A stretch of 64,000 bases of DNA from a candidate division KSB1 bacterium (GTDB lineage Bacteria; Zhuqueibacterota; Zhuqueibacteria; Thermofontimicrobiales; Thermofontimicrobiaceae): assembly GCA_034506395.1 (NCBI GenBank), contig JAPDPQ010000026.1:1-64000 (forward strand), in the 5' to 3' direction. Made by a program: the position numbers and the translations under genes. Below the pieces are notes generated by a model. The model had not been told where the DNA came from and made no database searches. It was given only the letters and a program-made list of their open reading frames with translations. Within the stretch, counting starts at the first letter, position 1, and each line of letters opens with the position of its first letter. Shown here piece by piece: positions 7,971 to 16,616 of the stretch.

Positions 7971-9728
7971 TTACCTAACCTGCCCTTCATAAAATTTATA
8001 ATAAATCCCCCGCTTCTGAATCAACTCCTCGTGTTTCCCCCGCTCAACGATCTCCCCGTGATCGAGCACCAGAATTTCATCGGCATCGGCAATCAACTTG
8101 ATGCGATGGGAGATGATGATGGTCGGGATGTCTTTGAAATTTTGCCTCAACGTTTCGATGATGGCATCCTCGGTGGCGATGTCCAATGACGACGTCGCCT
8201 CATCCAGTAGTAGCAGCCTGGGCTTTTTGATCAACGCACGGGCAATAGCGATGCGCTGTTTCTGTCCGCCAGAGAGATTGGCGCCCTCGGCCACATCCAT
8301 GTCGTAACCGCCTGGCATCTGCATGATGTCATCGTGAATACCTGCCGCTTTCGCTGCTTGAATCACCTCATCGTCCGTGGCATCAGGTCGGGCGTAGCGG
8401 ATGTTGTCCCGAATCGTGCCGCCGAACAGAAACGTGTCCTGCAAAATCACACCCGTCTGCTCCAGCACCGATTTCATGTTGATCTGCTTCAGATTTTCAT
8501 GGTCGATTTTGATTGCGCCGTTGTTTGGATCGTAAAGCCGTAATGCCAGGTTAGCGATGGTGCTTTTGCCAGCCCCACTGGCGCCGATGATAGCCAGTTT
8601 CTTGCCTGGCTCTAATTTAAAAGAGATATTTTTCAGGATCGGAAAGCCTGGTTGATAGGCAAAATTAACATTATTGAATTCCAGATCTCCCTTGAGATTA
8701 TCTATCTTTTTGGCAGCCTCTGGTTCAGTGATTTCGGGTTGAATATCCAGCGTCTCGAAGAAGCGCTGCGCAGGCACGGTGTAAAGACGCAGCTTCTGAA
8801 AGAAACTGAAGGTGAGATCCAGAAAATAGAGCATCTGGCGGGAGAAGATCACGATACTGAACCAGGTAACAACGGGAATTTTCCCTTTCAGCGCAAAGTA
8901 AGCGAAGAACGGCAGTGAAAGCGGCCACAAAATATGCACGGGCGACGTCCGAACCTGATCGGCCACCAGTGTTTGCATGAGGTAGGCAGACTGGGTTGAT
9001 TTTAAATAATTGACCAGCGCCCGATAATAGCGCCGTACCGTGTATTTCACCCGATCGAACGCCTTGATCACCCGAATGCCAGCAATGCTATCCCGCAGCA
9101 CGGCGGTCATTTCCTGAGCCCTGGCTCGCTTTCGATAATCCAATCGACGGACGGTAGTATACAGCACGTGTACCAGAAAGTAAATCGGAATCAAAACCAG
9201 CGCAAGGTAGAAGAGAATCTCAGGCCCTGCCACAGAGATGAGATACGCCATCAAAATCGTCTGATAGACGCTGGAGATCAGCATGGGGAAGCCGCTCATG
9301 GGATTGTTGAACAGCGGGATGAACGAGTCGATATCGACATTGGCCCGATAGATGTGCTCGCCAACGGGACGGGTTTGGTAGAAACTCAGCGAGAGCGATT
9401 CGAGATGGCGATAGAGTACCTGCCTGAACTTCAGCGATAATTTTAGACCGATGTACCAGTTCAGCGTATTCAATAGGCTTTCGAAAATAACATAGCGAAA
9501 TAAAAAAGCAGGCAGCAGCATCAGCAGGCAGAATTTCAGGTAATCGGCGGTTCGGCCTGCTCCAATAAAAAGGGGCAACTTCGAGAGCAACAGAATCGGC
9601 AACGCATGGATCGTCCCCTGGATGAATTGCAGCAAAATCACCAATAGGTATTTGTCCCAATAGGGGATGACGTACCTGAATAGCTTGATGAGAAGTTTGG
9701 TCTGTGTATGTTTGCCGATCGCTGTCAA
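7971..9728 (-). CDS. ABC exporter, fused permease-ATPase (half-transporter A)
   Basis: 585 residues: exporter membrane domain (about 15-320) with RPVGEHIYRANVDIDS in the coupling loop, then ATPase with Walker A GASGAGKST, signature LSGGQKQRIAIARAL and Walker B LLLLDEATSSLD. The start is TTG at 9728, preceded by GAGAGG 5 nt upstream; no early in-frame ATG exists. It is probably the first gene of a three-gene exporter cassette with 5751 and 4929, although a 336-bp repeat-filled gap separates it from the second. The TAA stop lies in the GGTAATTGGGTAATTAGG repeat. Confidence 0.87.
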   Translation of the reverse strand: MTAIGKHTQTKLLIKLFRYVIPYWDKYLLVILLQFIQGTIHALPILLLSKLPLFIGAGRTADYLKFCLLMLLPAFLFRYVIFESLLNTLNWYIGLKLSLKFRQVLYRHLESLSLSFYQTRPVGEHIYRANVDIDSFIPLFNNPMSGFPMLISSVYQTILMAYLISVAGPEILFYLALVLIPIYFLVHVLYTTVRRLDYRKRARAQEMTAVLRDSIAGIRVIKAFDRVKYTVRRYYRALVNYLKSTQSAYLMQTLVADQVRTSPVHILWPLSLPFFAYFALKGKIPVVTWFSIVIFSRQMLYFLDLTFSFFQKLRLYTVPAQRFFETLDIQPEITEPEAAKKIDNLKGDLEFNNVNFAYQPGFPILKNISFKLEPGKKLAIIGASGAGKSTIANLALRLYDPNNGAIKIDHENLKQINMKSVLEQTGVILQDTFLFGGTIRDNIRYARPDATDDEVIQAAKAAGIHDDIMQMPGGYDMDVAEGANLSGGQKQRIAIARALIKKPRLLLLDEATSSLDIATEDAIIETLRQNFKDIPTIIISHRIKLIADADEILVLDHGEIVERGKHEELIQKRGIYYKFYEGQVR

Positions 9729-9738
9729 TTAAGCCTCT

Positions 9739-9827
9739 CTAAATTTCTAGTGCATGGGGCATGGTGCTTGGAGCAAGGAGCTTAGAGCTTAGTGCCTGTT
9801 GCTCCATCTGCGTAGATAATGAATATA
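9739..9827. repeat. Low-complexity GCATGGGGCATGGTGC repeat
   Basis: Short units (GCATGGGGCATGG, GCTTGGAGCAAGGAGC, TTAGAGCTTAG) fill the gap between two minus-strand genes. They are related to stretches at 7748-7790 and 10258-10297. Confidence 0.55.
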
Positions 9828-10184
9828 TCACAATAGAGTATTTCTGAAGTTGGAGATTTTTCGGCTTTCGATTGATAGTTTGTCGTATAGTTTTTCTTTC
9901 GTTTCGATTGAAATCAGATTGCGCATGAGCAAAATGACAAGAATATTGGCGCACTCGAAGGTCGATCGTCTGGCAACATTCAGAAAGTGAGCAAATTCTT
10001 TGTTTGAGTAGGACCCAGAGCCCTCGGATATATTATTGCACATGCTCATTCCTGAATCCCGAAGTTGTTCGGCAAAGCTATAAAGGTGCTTTGCTGCCAA
10101 CTCATCAGCAATATTAAATAATTCATTGGCGATCTCAATCGCCAGCTTCCAAATTTCCAGGTCCTCGAATCGAAATTTGGCCAT
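9828..10184 (-). CDS. Four-helix bundle protein (23S rRNA intervening-sequence protein family)
   Basis: 118 residues with the family layout: FRFEDLEIWKLAIEIANELF, then SFAEQLRDSGMSMCNNISEGSGSYSNKEFAHFLNVARRSTFECANIL. Members are often encoded inside insertions in 23S rRNA genes, but many stand alone as here; no rRNA is near. AAGGAG lies 6 nt before ATG. The family role is unknown, possibly nucleic-acid binding. Its neighbours (ABC exporter downstream, DUF4185 upstream) give no clue. Confidence 0.88.
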   Translation of the reverse strand: MAKFRFEDLEIWKLAIEIANELFNIADELAAKHLYSFAEQLRDSGMSMCNNISEGSGSYSNKEFAHFLNVARRSTFECANILVILLMRNLISIETKEKLYDKLSIESRKISNFRNTLL

Positions 10185-10257
10185 TTTGAACTCCTTTTTG
10201 AGTTGAGTGAGTTAAGTAGCTGAGTAAGTCTAATGCGATAAATGAAATTGTCTATCC

Positions 10258-10296
10258 CGTGCACGCAATGCCCCATGCGCCAAGCCCCAAGCCCTA
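10258..10296. repeat. ATGCCCCATGCGCCAAGCCCC repeat at a gene 3' end
   Basis: A GC-rich simple repeat runs into the TAG stop (10294-10296) of the DUF4185 gene. Related stretches are at 7748-7790 and 9745-9780, and a shorter one near 4908-4926. Confidence 0.6.
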
Positions 10297-11319
10297 GGCC
10301 AAAGTCACCTCTATCAACCTCGGATAATACTCCTCGAACTCCACACATGTTAAATAAATCACCCTCCCATTTTCCTTCGCCAATTCTGGATGTTCCTTTC
10401 CCGCATAAACCAATGGGCCATTATAGACCAGCGGATTGCGCAGCGGCGCTTTTGGTATCCACAATACGGTGGGCTCGCTCCACGGTCCCCAGGGATGCGG
10501 GGCTGTTCGGCCCACGACCTTACCCGTCGTTTCCCATGAATGGACCGCCAAATAGCAGCCCAGATAGGCGTTATATGAGACCGACAGCTCGGTCGGCATG
10601 CCCTCCATGATCGAAATGGCCTTGCTTCGATCCACGCTCCACTCGGGTTTCGAGGAAATCAGATATTCATAATAGGAGATGTACCCCAGGCTATCGAAGG
10701 GCACTCGTGCCAGAGCGCAATAGTGCTTCCAGTCTTTGTAATACGAGCCATAGACGTAAACGAAACCTTCCGCCTTCACGGGCAAGACCGCCACGCCGAA
10801 TAGCGGTTCATCTTGATGCCAGAAAATGGGTGAACCTTGATCTACAACCCGCTGAAATATTAGCTCAGGATAATTGGCCACGGTCATGCCACTCCCCTCG
10901 ACAGCGAATTTATATGGCCACTGGCCTTCGGGCAGAATTTTGACTCGAATATAGTACAGATAGACTTTTCCATCGATGCAACAGCCGTGCATTGGCCAGA
11001 TGCGATGAACGGATGGATCCTCGTCGGGCGATAATGGAACAAGTTGGCGCAGCTCGCCCGTTGCATCGGTCACATACGAAAAGTCAGTCAAGCCCGTGGC
11101 CGCATCTTTTGAGCGACAAATCAAACCCGTGTTATTCGGCATCCGCTCGATGAGCCGTCGGCCCATTTCATCGAAGCTCCCCACAAAAGTATCGCCGAAA
11201 ACCCAGAGTGCCTCTCGATCGTTGATCGGGATGGAATACGCTCCATCCTGGCCGATCATTTTGACGTTGTTTTCGGTGAAGAGCAGTCCCAGATCACGGG
11301 TGCTGGCAACTTTGAGCAT
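10294..11319 (-). CDS. DUF4185 domain protein, paralogue 2
   Basis: 341 residues from the ATG at 11319, which has AAAGG 7 nt upstream; an in-frame TTG at 11343 has no such site. Family features are MIGQDGAYSIPINDREALWVFGDTFVG, YVYGSYYKDWKH, TELSVSYNAYLGCYLAVHSWE and APHPWGPWSEP. It has no signal peptide. It shares layout with the protein at 3102-4166 and with the sorted paralogue at 25997-27925. A propeller-type glycan-active enzyme is the likeliest role, by family inference. The stop codon abuts a simple repeat. Confidence 0.75.
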   Translation of the reverse strand: MLKVASTRDLGLLFTENNVKMIGQDGAYSIPINDREALWVFGDTFVGSFDEMGRRLIERMPNNTGLICRSKDAATGLTDFSYVTDATGELRQLVPLSPDEDPSVHRIWPMHGCCIDGKVYLYYIRVKILPEGQWPYKFAVEGSGMTVANYPELIFQRVVDQGSPIFWHQDEPLFGVAVLPVKAEGFVYVYGSYYKDWKHYCALARVPFDSLGYISYYEYLISSKPEWSVDRSKAISIMEGMPTELSVSYNAYLGCYLAVHSWETTGKVVGRTAPHPWGPWSEPTVLWIPKAPLRNPLVYNGPLVYAGKEHPELAKENGRVIYLTCVEFEEYYPRLIEVTLA

Positions 11320-11440
11320 CTTGGAGCCTTTCGGAAAATCCAAAATTCAAATATTAATGATTCAAACTTCTTGAAAACCAAACATGCAAGCGATCAAATT
11401 TTGTTCTGCTTCTTAGTTTCCATTTAGTCGATAATTGTGA

Positions 11441-11469
11441 TTGACATTTCCAAAAAAAATAATTATATT
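11441..11469 (+). promoter_or_regulatory. Promoter of the DUF433/DUF5615 pair
   Basis: TTGACA at 11441-11446 and TATATT at 11464-11469 are spaced by exactly 17 nt. Transcription would begin near 11476, 17 nt before the first ATG. Confidence 0.7.
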
Positions 11470-11470
11470 A

Positions 11471-11486
11471 TGATCACAAAAGATCA
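11471..11486 (+). promoter_or_regulatory. Candidate autoregulatory operator of the toxin-antitoxin pair
   Basis: TGATCACAAAAGATCA is an inverted repeat with perfect TGATC/GATCA half-sites overlapping the expected start of transcription. Antitoxins commonly repress their own promoter, so this is a natural binding site. The assignment is inference. Confidence 0.45.
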
Positions 11487-11492
11487 AAAAAA

Positions 11493-11816
11493 ATGCAGAA
11501 TGAATGGTGCATTATGGAAAAAAATCACATCCAAATCACCCCTGGCATTTGCGGAGGAAAACCGCACATTTCGGGACATCGGATTCGAGTCCAGGACATT
11601 GTGATCTGGCATGAAAAAATGGGACTTTCGGCCGATGAAATTTTGCTTCATTTTCCCAGTCTCACATTTTCCGACATTTATGCTGCTTTGACCTACTATT
11701 TTGATCACAAGGAACAGATCGATAACGACATCAGAGAAGAGGAAAAATTTTCAGAATCATTTCTCAAAAGACATCCTTCAAAGTTAAAATCGAAATTGAA
11801 GGAAGCGTATGTCTGA
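11493..11816 (+). CDS. DUF433 family antitoxin
   Basis: 107 residues. ITPGICGGKPHISGHRIRVQDIVIWHEKMGLSADEILLHFPSLTFSDIYAALTYYFDHKEQID is the DUF433 pattern, a small helix-turn-helix protein paired with a DUF5615 PIN-like toxin. A second ATG at 11514 (MEKNHIQI) would match the usual family start and is a good alternative; neither has a strong Shine-Dalgarno site. It overlaps the toxin gene by 8 nt. It is expected to neutralise the toxin and repress the promoter. Confidence 0.85.
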   Translation: MQNEWCIMEKNHIQITPGICGGKPHISGHRIRVQDIVIWHEKMGLSADEILLHFPSLTFSDIYAALTYYFDHKEQIDNDIREEEKFSESFLKRHPSKLKSKLKEAYV

Positions 11817-12144
11817 AAAAATTCGTTTTCATCTCGATGAAAATGTTTCAACTGCTATTGCGCGAAGCTTGAGAAAACGTGGCATAGATGTCACCACAAC
11901 CCCTGAGCTAAATCTGATACAAGCAACCGATGAAGATCAATTAGATTTTGCTCGAAAACAAGGTCGAGTACTGGTTACGCACGATAGCGACTTTCTTCGA
12001 TTGCATGACCAAGGTTTTCCTCATTGTGGAATTGTTTTTTGCCGATTAGGATCGAAGAGCATCGGCCAGATGATCAAATCTTTGATTCTAATTTATGAAA
12101 TTTTAGAACCCGCAGAGATGATGAATTGTATTGAATTCCTTTAA
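11809..12144 (+). CDS. DUF5615 PIN-like toxin
   Basis: 111 residues. IRFHLDENVSTAIARSLRKRGIDV gives the N-terminal acidic Asp-Glu-Asn of the PIN-like fold. DEDQLDFARKQGRVLVTHDSDFLRL supplies the later Asp residues of the metal site (THDSDF). This is the usual partner of DUF433. AAGGA lies 5 nt before ATG inside the antitoxin gene, so translation is coupled. A nuclease toxin acting on RNA is the family expectation. It converges on the GH38 gene with only 8 nt between the two ends. Confidence 0.85.
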   Translation: MSEKIRFHLDENVSTAIARSLRKRGIDVTTTPELNLIQATDEDQLDFARKQGRVLVTHDSDFLRLHDQGFPHCGIVFCRLGSKSIGQMIKSLILIYEILEPAEMMNCIEFL

Positions 12145-12152
12145 CAGCTGCC

Positions 12153-14933
12153 TCATTTTTTTAAAAGCATAATCTCCACCGTGATAATTTTCTTATGCCC
12201 CACCTCCATCTCGACAATCCCATTTTCGCCAACCGCCAATTCCCTCTCCCGCTCTTCATTCAAATTGGTCTGCCACGCTTGTTGGATCGGCTGCCAGAAC
12301 TTGATCCGTCCTTGAACTTCTCGCTCGGTCGGATTGAAAAAGCGAACGATGATCGAATCCCGAGTTTCACACTTTTTCACGGCGCTGAGGACCAGTTCTT
12401 CAGGCTCGATCTTGAGGAACTGCAATGCTTTGGGCAATTGCCCAGGCGATGGACCGCATTGGACCAATCGCAGCGGCGTGAAATGGCAATAAGTTTGCTC
12501 GAACACCCCGCCGCTCTCCCAGTTCCCTTCATGCGGATATAAAGCATAGGCGCAGGTATGCTTGCCCAGGCACTGGCTGCCAATTTGCTCCAATCGTTCG
12601 ACTCGCTCGGGCGGCAACCCGACTTTGGGATAACGCAATCCCTTTACCAGCGTCAGTATCATGGTGCGGGGCTCGTTATCCTGAACCTCGTATTCCACCA
12701 GCCCATGGCTGATCACGGCCAATCCGCCTTGACCATCGGACATATCGAAAAATGACAGATGGGGCTGCGTTCCTGTCGCAGGCTCGACCCAATCTCGGGT
12801 GTCAGGCAATTCGATGGTTCGGGTCACCACATCAAAAGCGGTCTCCACAGCAACGGTTTTGGAATTCACGCCACTGGGGAAGCAGACCCGCAACCGATGA
12901 TCCAAGGCCTGATTGTCGAACGTTGTGACAATATCCAGCCGAGGGCTGCCCTTACGCAAGGTGATGAGCGAAGTGATTGGCAACGGCACCAGTTCATCGC
13001 TGCGCCGATGTTTGCCATCGACCAGGCATTTCGGCACGTGCATTTCCAGCTCGACTTTGAAGGTGGTCTGGAGCTCGCCATCCTCTGCAATCGAAATTCG
13101 GGCGGCGCAGCCCAATGATGTATATTTCGGATTTACCAGCGGCGAAATTCGGGTCCAGGGATCGCCTGCTTCGGCATCTTCTTCAAAAAAGTGGCAATTG
13201 GCGAACAGCCGATTTGTGGGCTTGTACGTCAGATCGAACGTGCCATTGGGATGGAATTCCACCCGCAGAAATTCGTTTTCCATCACGTTATTGGCCGTGA
13301 GCATCGAGCCGTAATTGACCAACTCGCCCGTTTTGGAGCGAACGATGAGAGTGCGATAGCCACAAGCTGGAATTTTGGCCGCTTCGAAAGCAAATTTGAA
13401 GCGACGGGTGTAAAATGGCGACGGAATATCGTACGGATTCATCACCAGCGAGCCCCACTCCTTGCGATCCTGCAACTGGAAAGGGACAGCCCGCTTGGTC
13501 TCGGCATCGAAAATCTCCAGCGACTTGTTCTTCGGCTCGGCGGGAAAATCCACCTCCACCTCGACGATCTCGGTCCGCACATAATTCAGCGGATTGAAGG
13601 CGATGATCCCAATATCCGTTTTGGCCGCATCCGACAAATCGATTTGCTTCGCAATCGTCGCAAAGGCGTTGTTGGTCACTGCCTCGCCGATCTGCTTCAC
13701 CTGATCCCAGCGATAGCGCATGTCGTCATGAATCTGATCCAGGCTCACGCCCGTGATGCTGTCGTGGGGATGGTTGCTGAGCAGATATTTCCAGGCCAGC
13801 TCAAGATACCGAGCAGGATACTCCTGTCCCAGCACCAACGCAAACGCCGAAAACGGCTCAGCCCATTTTTCCAACAGGGTCTGCATTCTGGCATTGATCT
13901 GCTTCTGATAGAGTCGGGTGGACATCTGGTCTTTCAAAAAGCGATTGAACCAATTGTCCTTGCTGGGATGGCGGCGCTCGCCTTTGAGCACCGTCAATTT
14001 CGACCAATCCACCGCCTGCTTGATCTTTTCCACCACAGCGGGAAACGAGCTGTGGATATAGACATCGCCCGTGTTCTTACTATTGCAATATTCGATGACT
14101 TTGATGGTATTGGGATGGGGAAACACGCTATCCATGCCGTCCATGACGATCAGATACGACGTGGTGGCGTCAGCAGCGACATCAGCTTTGATGTTCTTAA
14201 TGCCTTCGTCCAGCAGCGCTGTATTGAAATAGTTCAATGAGGTGGGTTCCAGTAGCCGATAATCCAGATCGCCTGCCTGCAGGTCACAACGGCGGAACGG
14301 TGTCATGCCCGATTCCCAGCGGTAATAGCCATCATGATAGGCGTTCTCGTACATGGTGGCTCGGAACAGATGAATCCAGAACGAAGCCCGACTGAACAGG
14401 GCGCTCAGCCGCAGGCCCAAAATTCGGGTGCCATCGGGCGCTTCCAGAATGTACTCGGTGGCGCACTCCTCTCGGGCGATGCCCCGATAGAACATCATGC
14501 CATCGATGCCGAAGCCAGCGTAGATTTGAGCGATCTGCGAAAGCTGGCCGTACGAGGTGGGTGTATAGCCGATCTTCATCACCCGTCCAAATTCTGCGGC
14601 AATTTTATGCCCTCGCATCAGATTCCGAATAATTGCCTCACCACTCACTGTATTCATTTCGGGCAACGTGTACCATGGGCCGACCAGCAGCCGACCTTCG
14701 GAAATATGCTTTTTCAAAACATCTCTCTTTTCGGGCCTAATCTCGAGGTAATCTTCGAGTGGAATGATCTGGGAGTCGAGATGGTAATGTTTGTAGTCAG
14801 GATATTTGTCAAACAATTCCAATAGCCAGTCCATCAATTCGACCAGATGCGTTCGTGTCTCTTGAAACGGATAGCGCCACTCTCGATCCCAATGGGTATT
14901 GGAGATGACATGAAATTCGTAGTTTTGGGGCAT
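12153..14933 (-). CDS. Glycoside hydrolase family 38 (alpha-mannosidase-like), atypical active site
   Basis: 926 residues, no signal peptide. The N-terminal ISNTHWDREW gives the zinc ligands His14 and Asp16, and LLSNHPHDSITGVSLDQIHDDMRYR gives the downstream His. GPWYTLPEMN and FGIDGMMFYRG are also GH38-like. However, the segment that normally reads PDSFG and carries the nucleophile/zinc-ligand Asp reads GYTPTSYGQ (Thr near 126). Either this clade uses another residue or it is not a retaining mannosidase. C-terminal beta domains run from about 450 onward. AGGAG lies 8 nt before ATG. It is likely cytoplasmic and acts on imported oligosaccharide. Confidence 0.85.
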   Translation of the reverse strand: MPQNYEFHVISNTHWDREWRYPFQETRTHLVELMDWLLELFDKYPDYKHYHLDSQIIPLEDYLEIRPEKRDVLKKHISEGRLLVGPWYTLPEMNTVSGEAIIRNLMRGHKIAAEFGRVMKIGYTPTSYGQLSQIAQIYAGFGIDGMMFYRGIAREECATEYILEAPDGTRILGLRLSALFSRASFWIHLFRATMYENAYHDGYYRWESGMTPFRRCDLQAGDLDYRLLEPTSLNYFNTALLDEGIKNIKADVAADATTSYLIVMDGMDSVFPHPNTIKVIEYCNSKNTGDVYIHSSFPAVVEKIKQAVDWSKLTVLKGERRHPSKDNWFNRFLKDQMSTRLYQKQINARMQTLLEKWAEPFSAFALVLGQEYPARYLELAWKYLLSNHPHDSITGVSLDQIHDDMRYRWDQVKQIGEAVTNNAFATIAKQIDLSDAAKTDIGIIAFNPLNYVRTEIVEVEVDFPAEPKNKSLEIFDAETKRAVPFQLQDRKEWGSLVMNPYDIPSPFYTRRFKFAFEAAKIPACGYRTLIVRSKTGELVNYGSMLTANNVMENEFLRVEFHPNGTFDLTYKPTNRLFANCHFFEEDAEAGDPWTRISPLVNPKYTSLGCAARISIAEDGELQTTFKVELEMHVPKCLVDGKHRRSDELVPLPITSLITLRKGSPRLDIVTTFDNQALDHRLRVCFPSGVNSKTVAVETAFDVVTRTIELPDTRDWVEPATGTQPHLSFFDMSDGQGGLAVISHGLVEYEVQDNEPRTMILTLVKGLRYPKVGLPPERVERLEQIGSQCLGKHTCAYALYPHEGNWESGGVFEQTYCHFTPLRLVQCGPSPGQLPKALQFLKIEPEELVLSAVKKCETRDSIIVRFFNPTEREVQGRIKFWQPIQQAWQTNLNEERERELAVGENGIVEMEVGHKKIITVEIMLLKK

Positions 14934-14963
14934 GCAATTTACTCCTGTTGATTGTCCTGATGT

Positions 14964-15550
14964 ATGAATTTTTTGACCGCCAATTGCGCCAATTTTTCTA
15001 ATTGAGCTAATTTAATTTTCTCCCACAGAATTGACATTTCACCGAAATGAAATTTTAATTTTGGATTCTGTGACCTTTCATTTCTGAGACCAAAAATCAA
15101 TTCTGTGGGACACCATTTCTGTGGGAGAAGCATTCCCACAGAAATGAATTTTTTGACCGCTAATTTTGCCAATTTTTCGAATTACGCTAATTAAACAGCT
15201 TGTGATTCTCATAGTCAATTAGCGCAATTAGCGCTTAATTCGCATAATTGGCGGTCTCGACCTGACCGCAAATAGTATTGGTCGCAGAATTGAAAGCACT
15301 CAGAAATTTATTTTTTAATTCTGTGACCTTTCATTTCTGAGACCAAAAATCAATTCTGTGGGAGAAGCATTCCCACAGAAATGAATTTTTTGACCGCTAA
15401 TTGCGCCAATTTTTCTAATTGCGCTAATTTAATTTTCTCCCACAGAATTGACATCCCACTGAAATTAAATTTTAATTTTGGATTCTGAGACCTTTCATTT
15501 CTGAGACCAAAAATCAATTCTGTGGGATACCATTTCTGTGGGAGAAGCAT
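14964..15550. repeat. Three-copy direct repeat block (units of 170-237 bp)
   Basis: Copies start at 14964, 15144 and 15381 with ATGAATTTTTTGACCGC. Copies 1 and 3 are nearly identical for about 170 bp. The middle copy is rearranged, with an extra stretch of AATTAGCGC units. Inside are TTCTCCCACAGAATTGACAT, GGTCTCAGAAATGAAAGG (reversed) and CTGTGGGAGAAGCATT arms, which form inverted repeats. The block fills the 618 bp between the GH38 start and the PorV-like gene end, and touches the latter's stop codon. Small frames inside are repeats of one another, not genes. Confidence 0.85.
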
Positions 15551-15551
15551 T

Positions 15552-16493
15552 TTAAAATCCAAAAGTAACGGTGAGTCGATTGACTCCTCCCATAATTTGG
15601 CCATAATCGGAAAACGAATAATCGATCGAACCATTGACGCCGATGAGCGATTGCTGCAGCCCTGCGCCGAAGGACCAATTGCCCAGATCGGCGTTTAGCC
15701 GATAGCCGCCTCGCAGGAACAGCCAATTGAAAAAGCCATATTCCAGCCCGAAGTTCATCCGTTCGGTGTTATCTGTGGGGTGAACCAGATCAATAGCCAG
15801 CGTCAGACGCTGATCTTCGAAATGGATCAAATCATCGGCCAGCCCGACCTTGAAGGCCAGCGGCATACGAAATTTATCCCGCAGCATTTTGATGTCAGGC
15901 CCAAAATGCTGGGCGCAGACCGAAATATTGAGATGGCGGAATCCCGTGAAATAGATAGCACCAATATCCAAGAGCACATTGGAAAACGAATCGTGATCCA
16001 ATTGCTCTTTGACGTAGCGAATTTGACCGCCCATGGCGAGCTTGTCCGTGAAGCGTCGGGCTACGGCCAATCCAATTCCCAGATCATAAGCGCTGACCAT
16101 TCGGCCCGTGCCATCCTGCGCCTGCACTGTGGTCTCCTGAAATTCGGGGACACCCATATAGAGCAGACTCAAGCCGATGGTCCCAATATTTTTGACCTGC
16201 ATGGTGATGGCGGTAGCGCTGTGGGTGATATCCAGCAGCCATTTGTTGTAGGAAAAAGTGACTTCCCGCTGCGCTGCATAAGCGATGCCCGCTGGATTCC
16301 AGAAGATGGCATTAGCGCCTTTGGAAACGCCCAGCGCTGCCTCGCCCATGGCGCTCTCCTTCGCCCCAACGCCGATTTTCAGAAACTGCAATCCTGCCGT
16401 CCCCGCCTTATTGAAATCAAAACCGTAGTCCCATTGCGCTTGACCGATGCTGACTGTGGTGAGAATCAATAAAATAATGAGTTTTATTTTCAT
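15552..16493 (-). CDS. PorV/PorQ-like outer-membrane barrel protein (UPF0164 type)
   Basis: 313 residues. A signal peptide (1-20, cleaved near GQA-Q) is followed by GTAGLQFLKIGVGAKESAMGEAALGVSKGANAIFWNPAGIAY, the hallmark of PorV/PorQ family barrels. Alternating beta strands continue to a C-terminal aromatic end TVTFGF. In type IX secretion, PorV shuttles sorted proteins to the attachment complex. Here it follows a gene for a protein with a C-terminal sorting-like domain (16617) and a TonB receptor (18525), so a joint job in moving secreted proteins or substrate at the outer membrane is likely. AGGAG stands 8 nt before ATG. Confidence 0.85.
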   Translation of the reverse strand: MKIKLIILLILTTVSIGQAQWDYGFDFNKAGTAGLQFLKIGVGAKESAMGEAALGVSKGANAIFWNPAGIAYAAQREVTFSYNKWLLDITHSATAITMQVKNIGTIGLSLLYMGVPEFQETTVQAQDGTGRMVSAYDLGIGLAVARRFTDKLAMGGQIRYVKEQLDHDSFSNVLLDIGAIYFTGFRHLNISVCAQHFGPDIKMLRDKFRMPLAFKVGLADDLIHFEDQRLTLAIDLVHPTDNTERMNFGLEYGFFNWLFLRGGYRLNADLGNWSFGAGLQQSLIGVNGSIDYSFSDYGQIMGGVNRLTVTFGF

Positions 16494-16511
16494 GAGAATT
16501 ACTCCTACTTT

Positions 16512-16600
16512 TTAGGTATTTTGGTAATAGGCTAATTGGTCTGCCAATCGCCCTATCACCTATTAACCCAATTACCCAATTACCAAATTACCCATCAAAC
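16512..16600. repeat. AATTACCCAATTACC simple repeats
   Basis: TAATAGGCTAATTGG and ATTACCCAATTACCAAATTACCC units fill the 123-bp gap between the PorV-like gene and its upstream neighbour. They belong to the same family as 7648-7690, 7951-7979 and 60724-60743. Confidence 0.65.
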
Positions 16601-16616
16601 CAATCACCAACTAAAG

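Noticed and set aside
13191-14240. 349-codon plus-strand frame inside the GH38 gene
   Set aside because: It is a frame opposite a well-supported gene, with no family pattern and no ribosome site.
14939-15634. Two minus-strand frames of 77 and 94 codons with almost the same peptide
   Set aside because: They are translations of the three-copy repeat block; the shared peptide comes from repeated DNA, without ribosome sites, and the right one runs into the PorV-like gene on the same strand.
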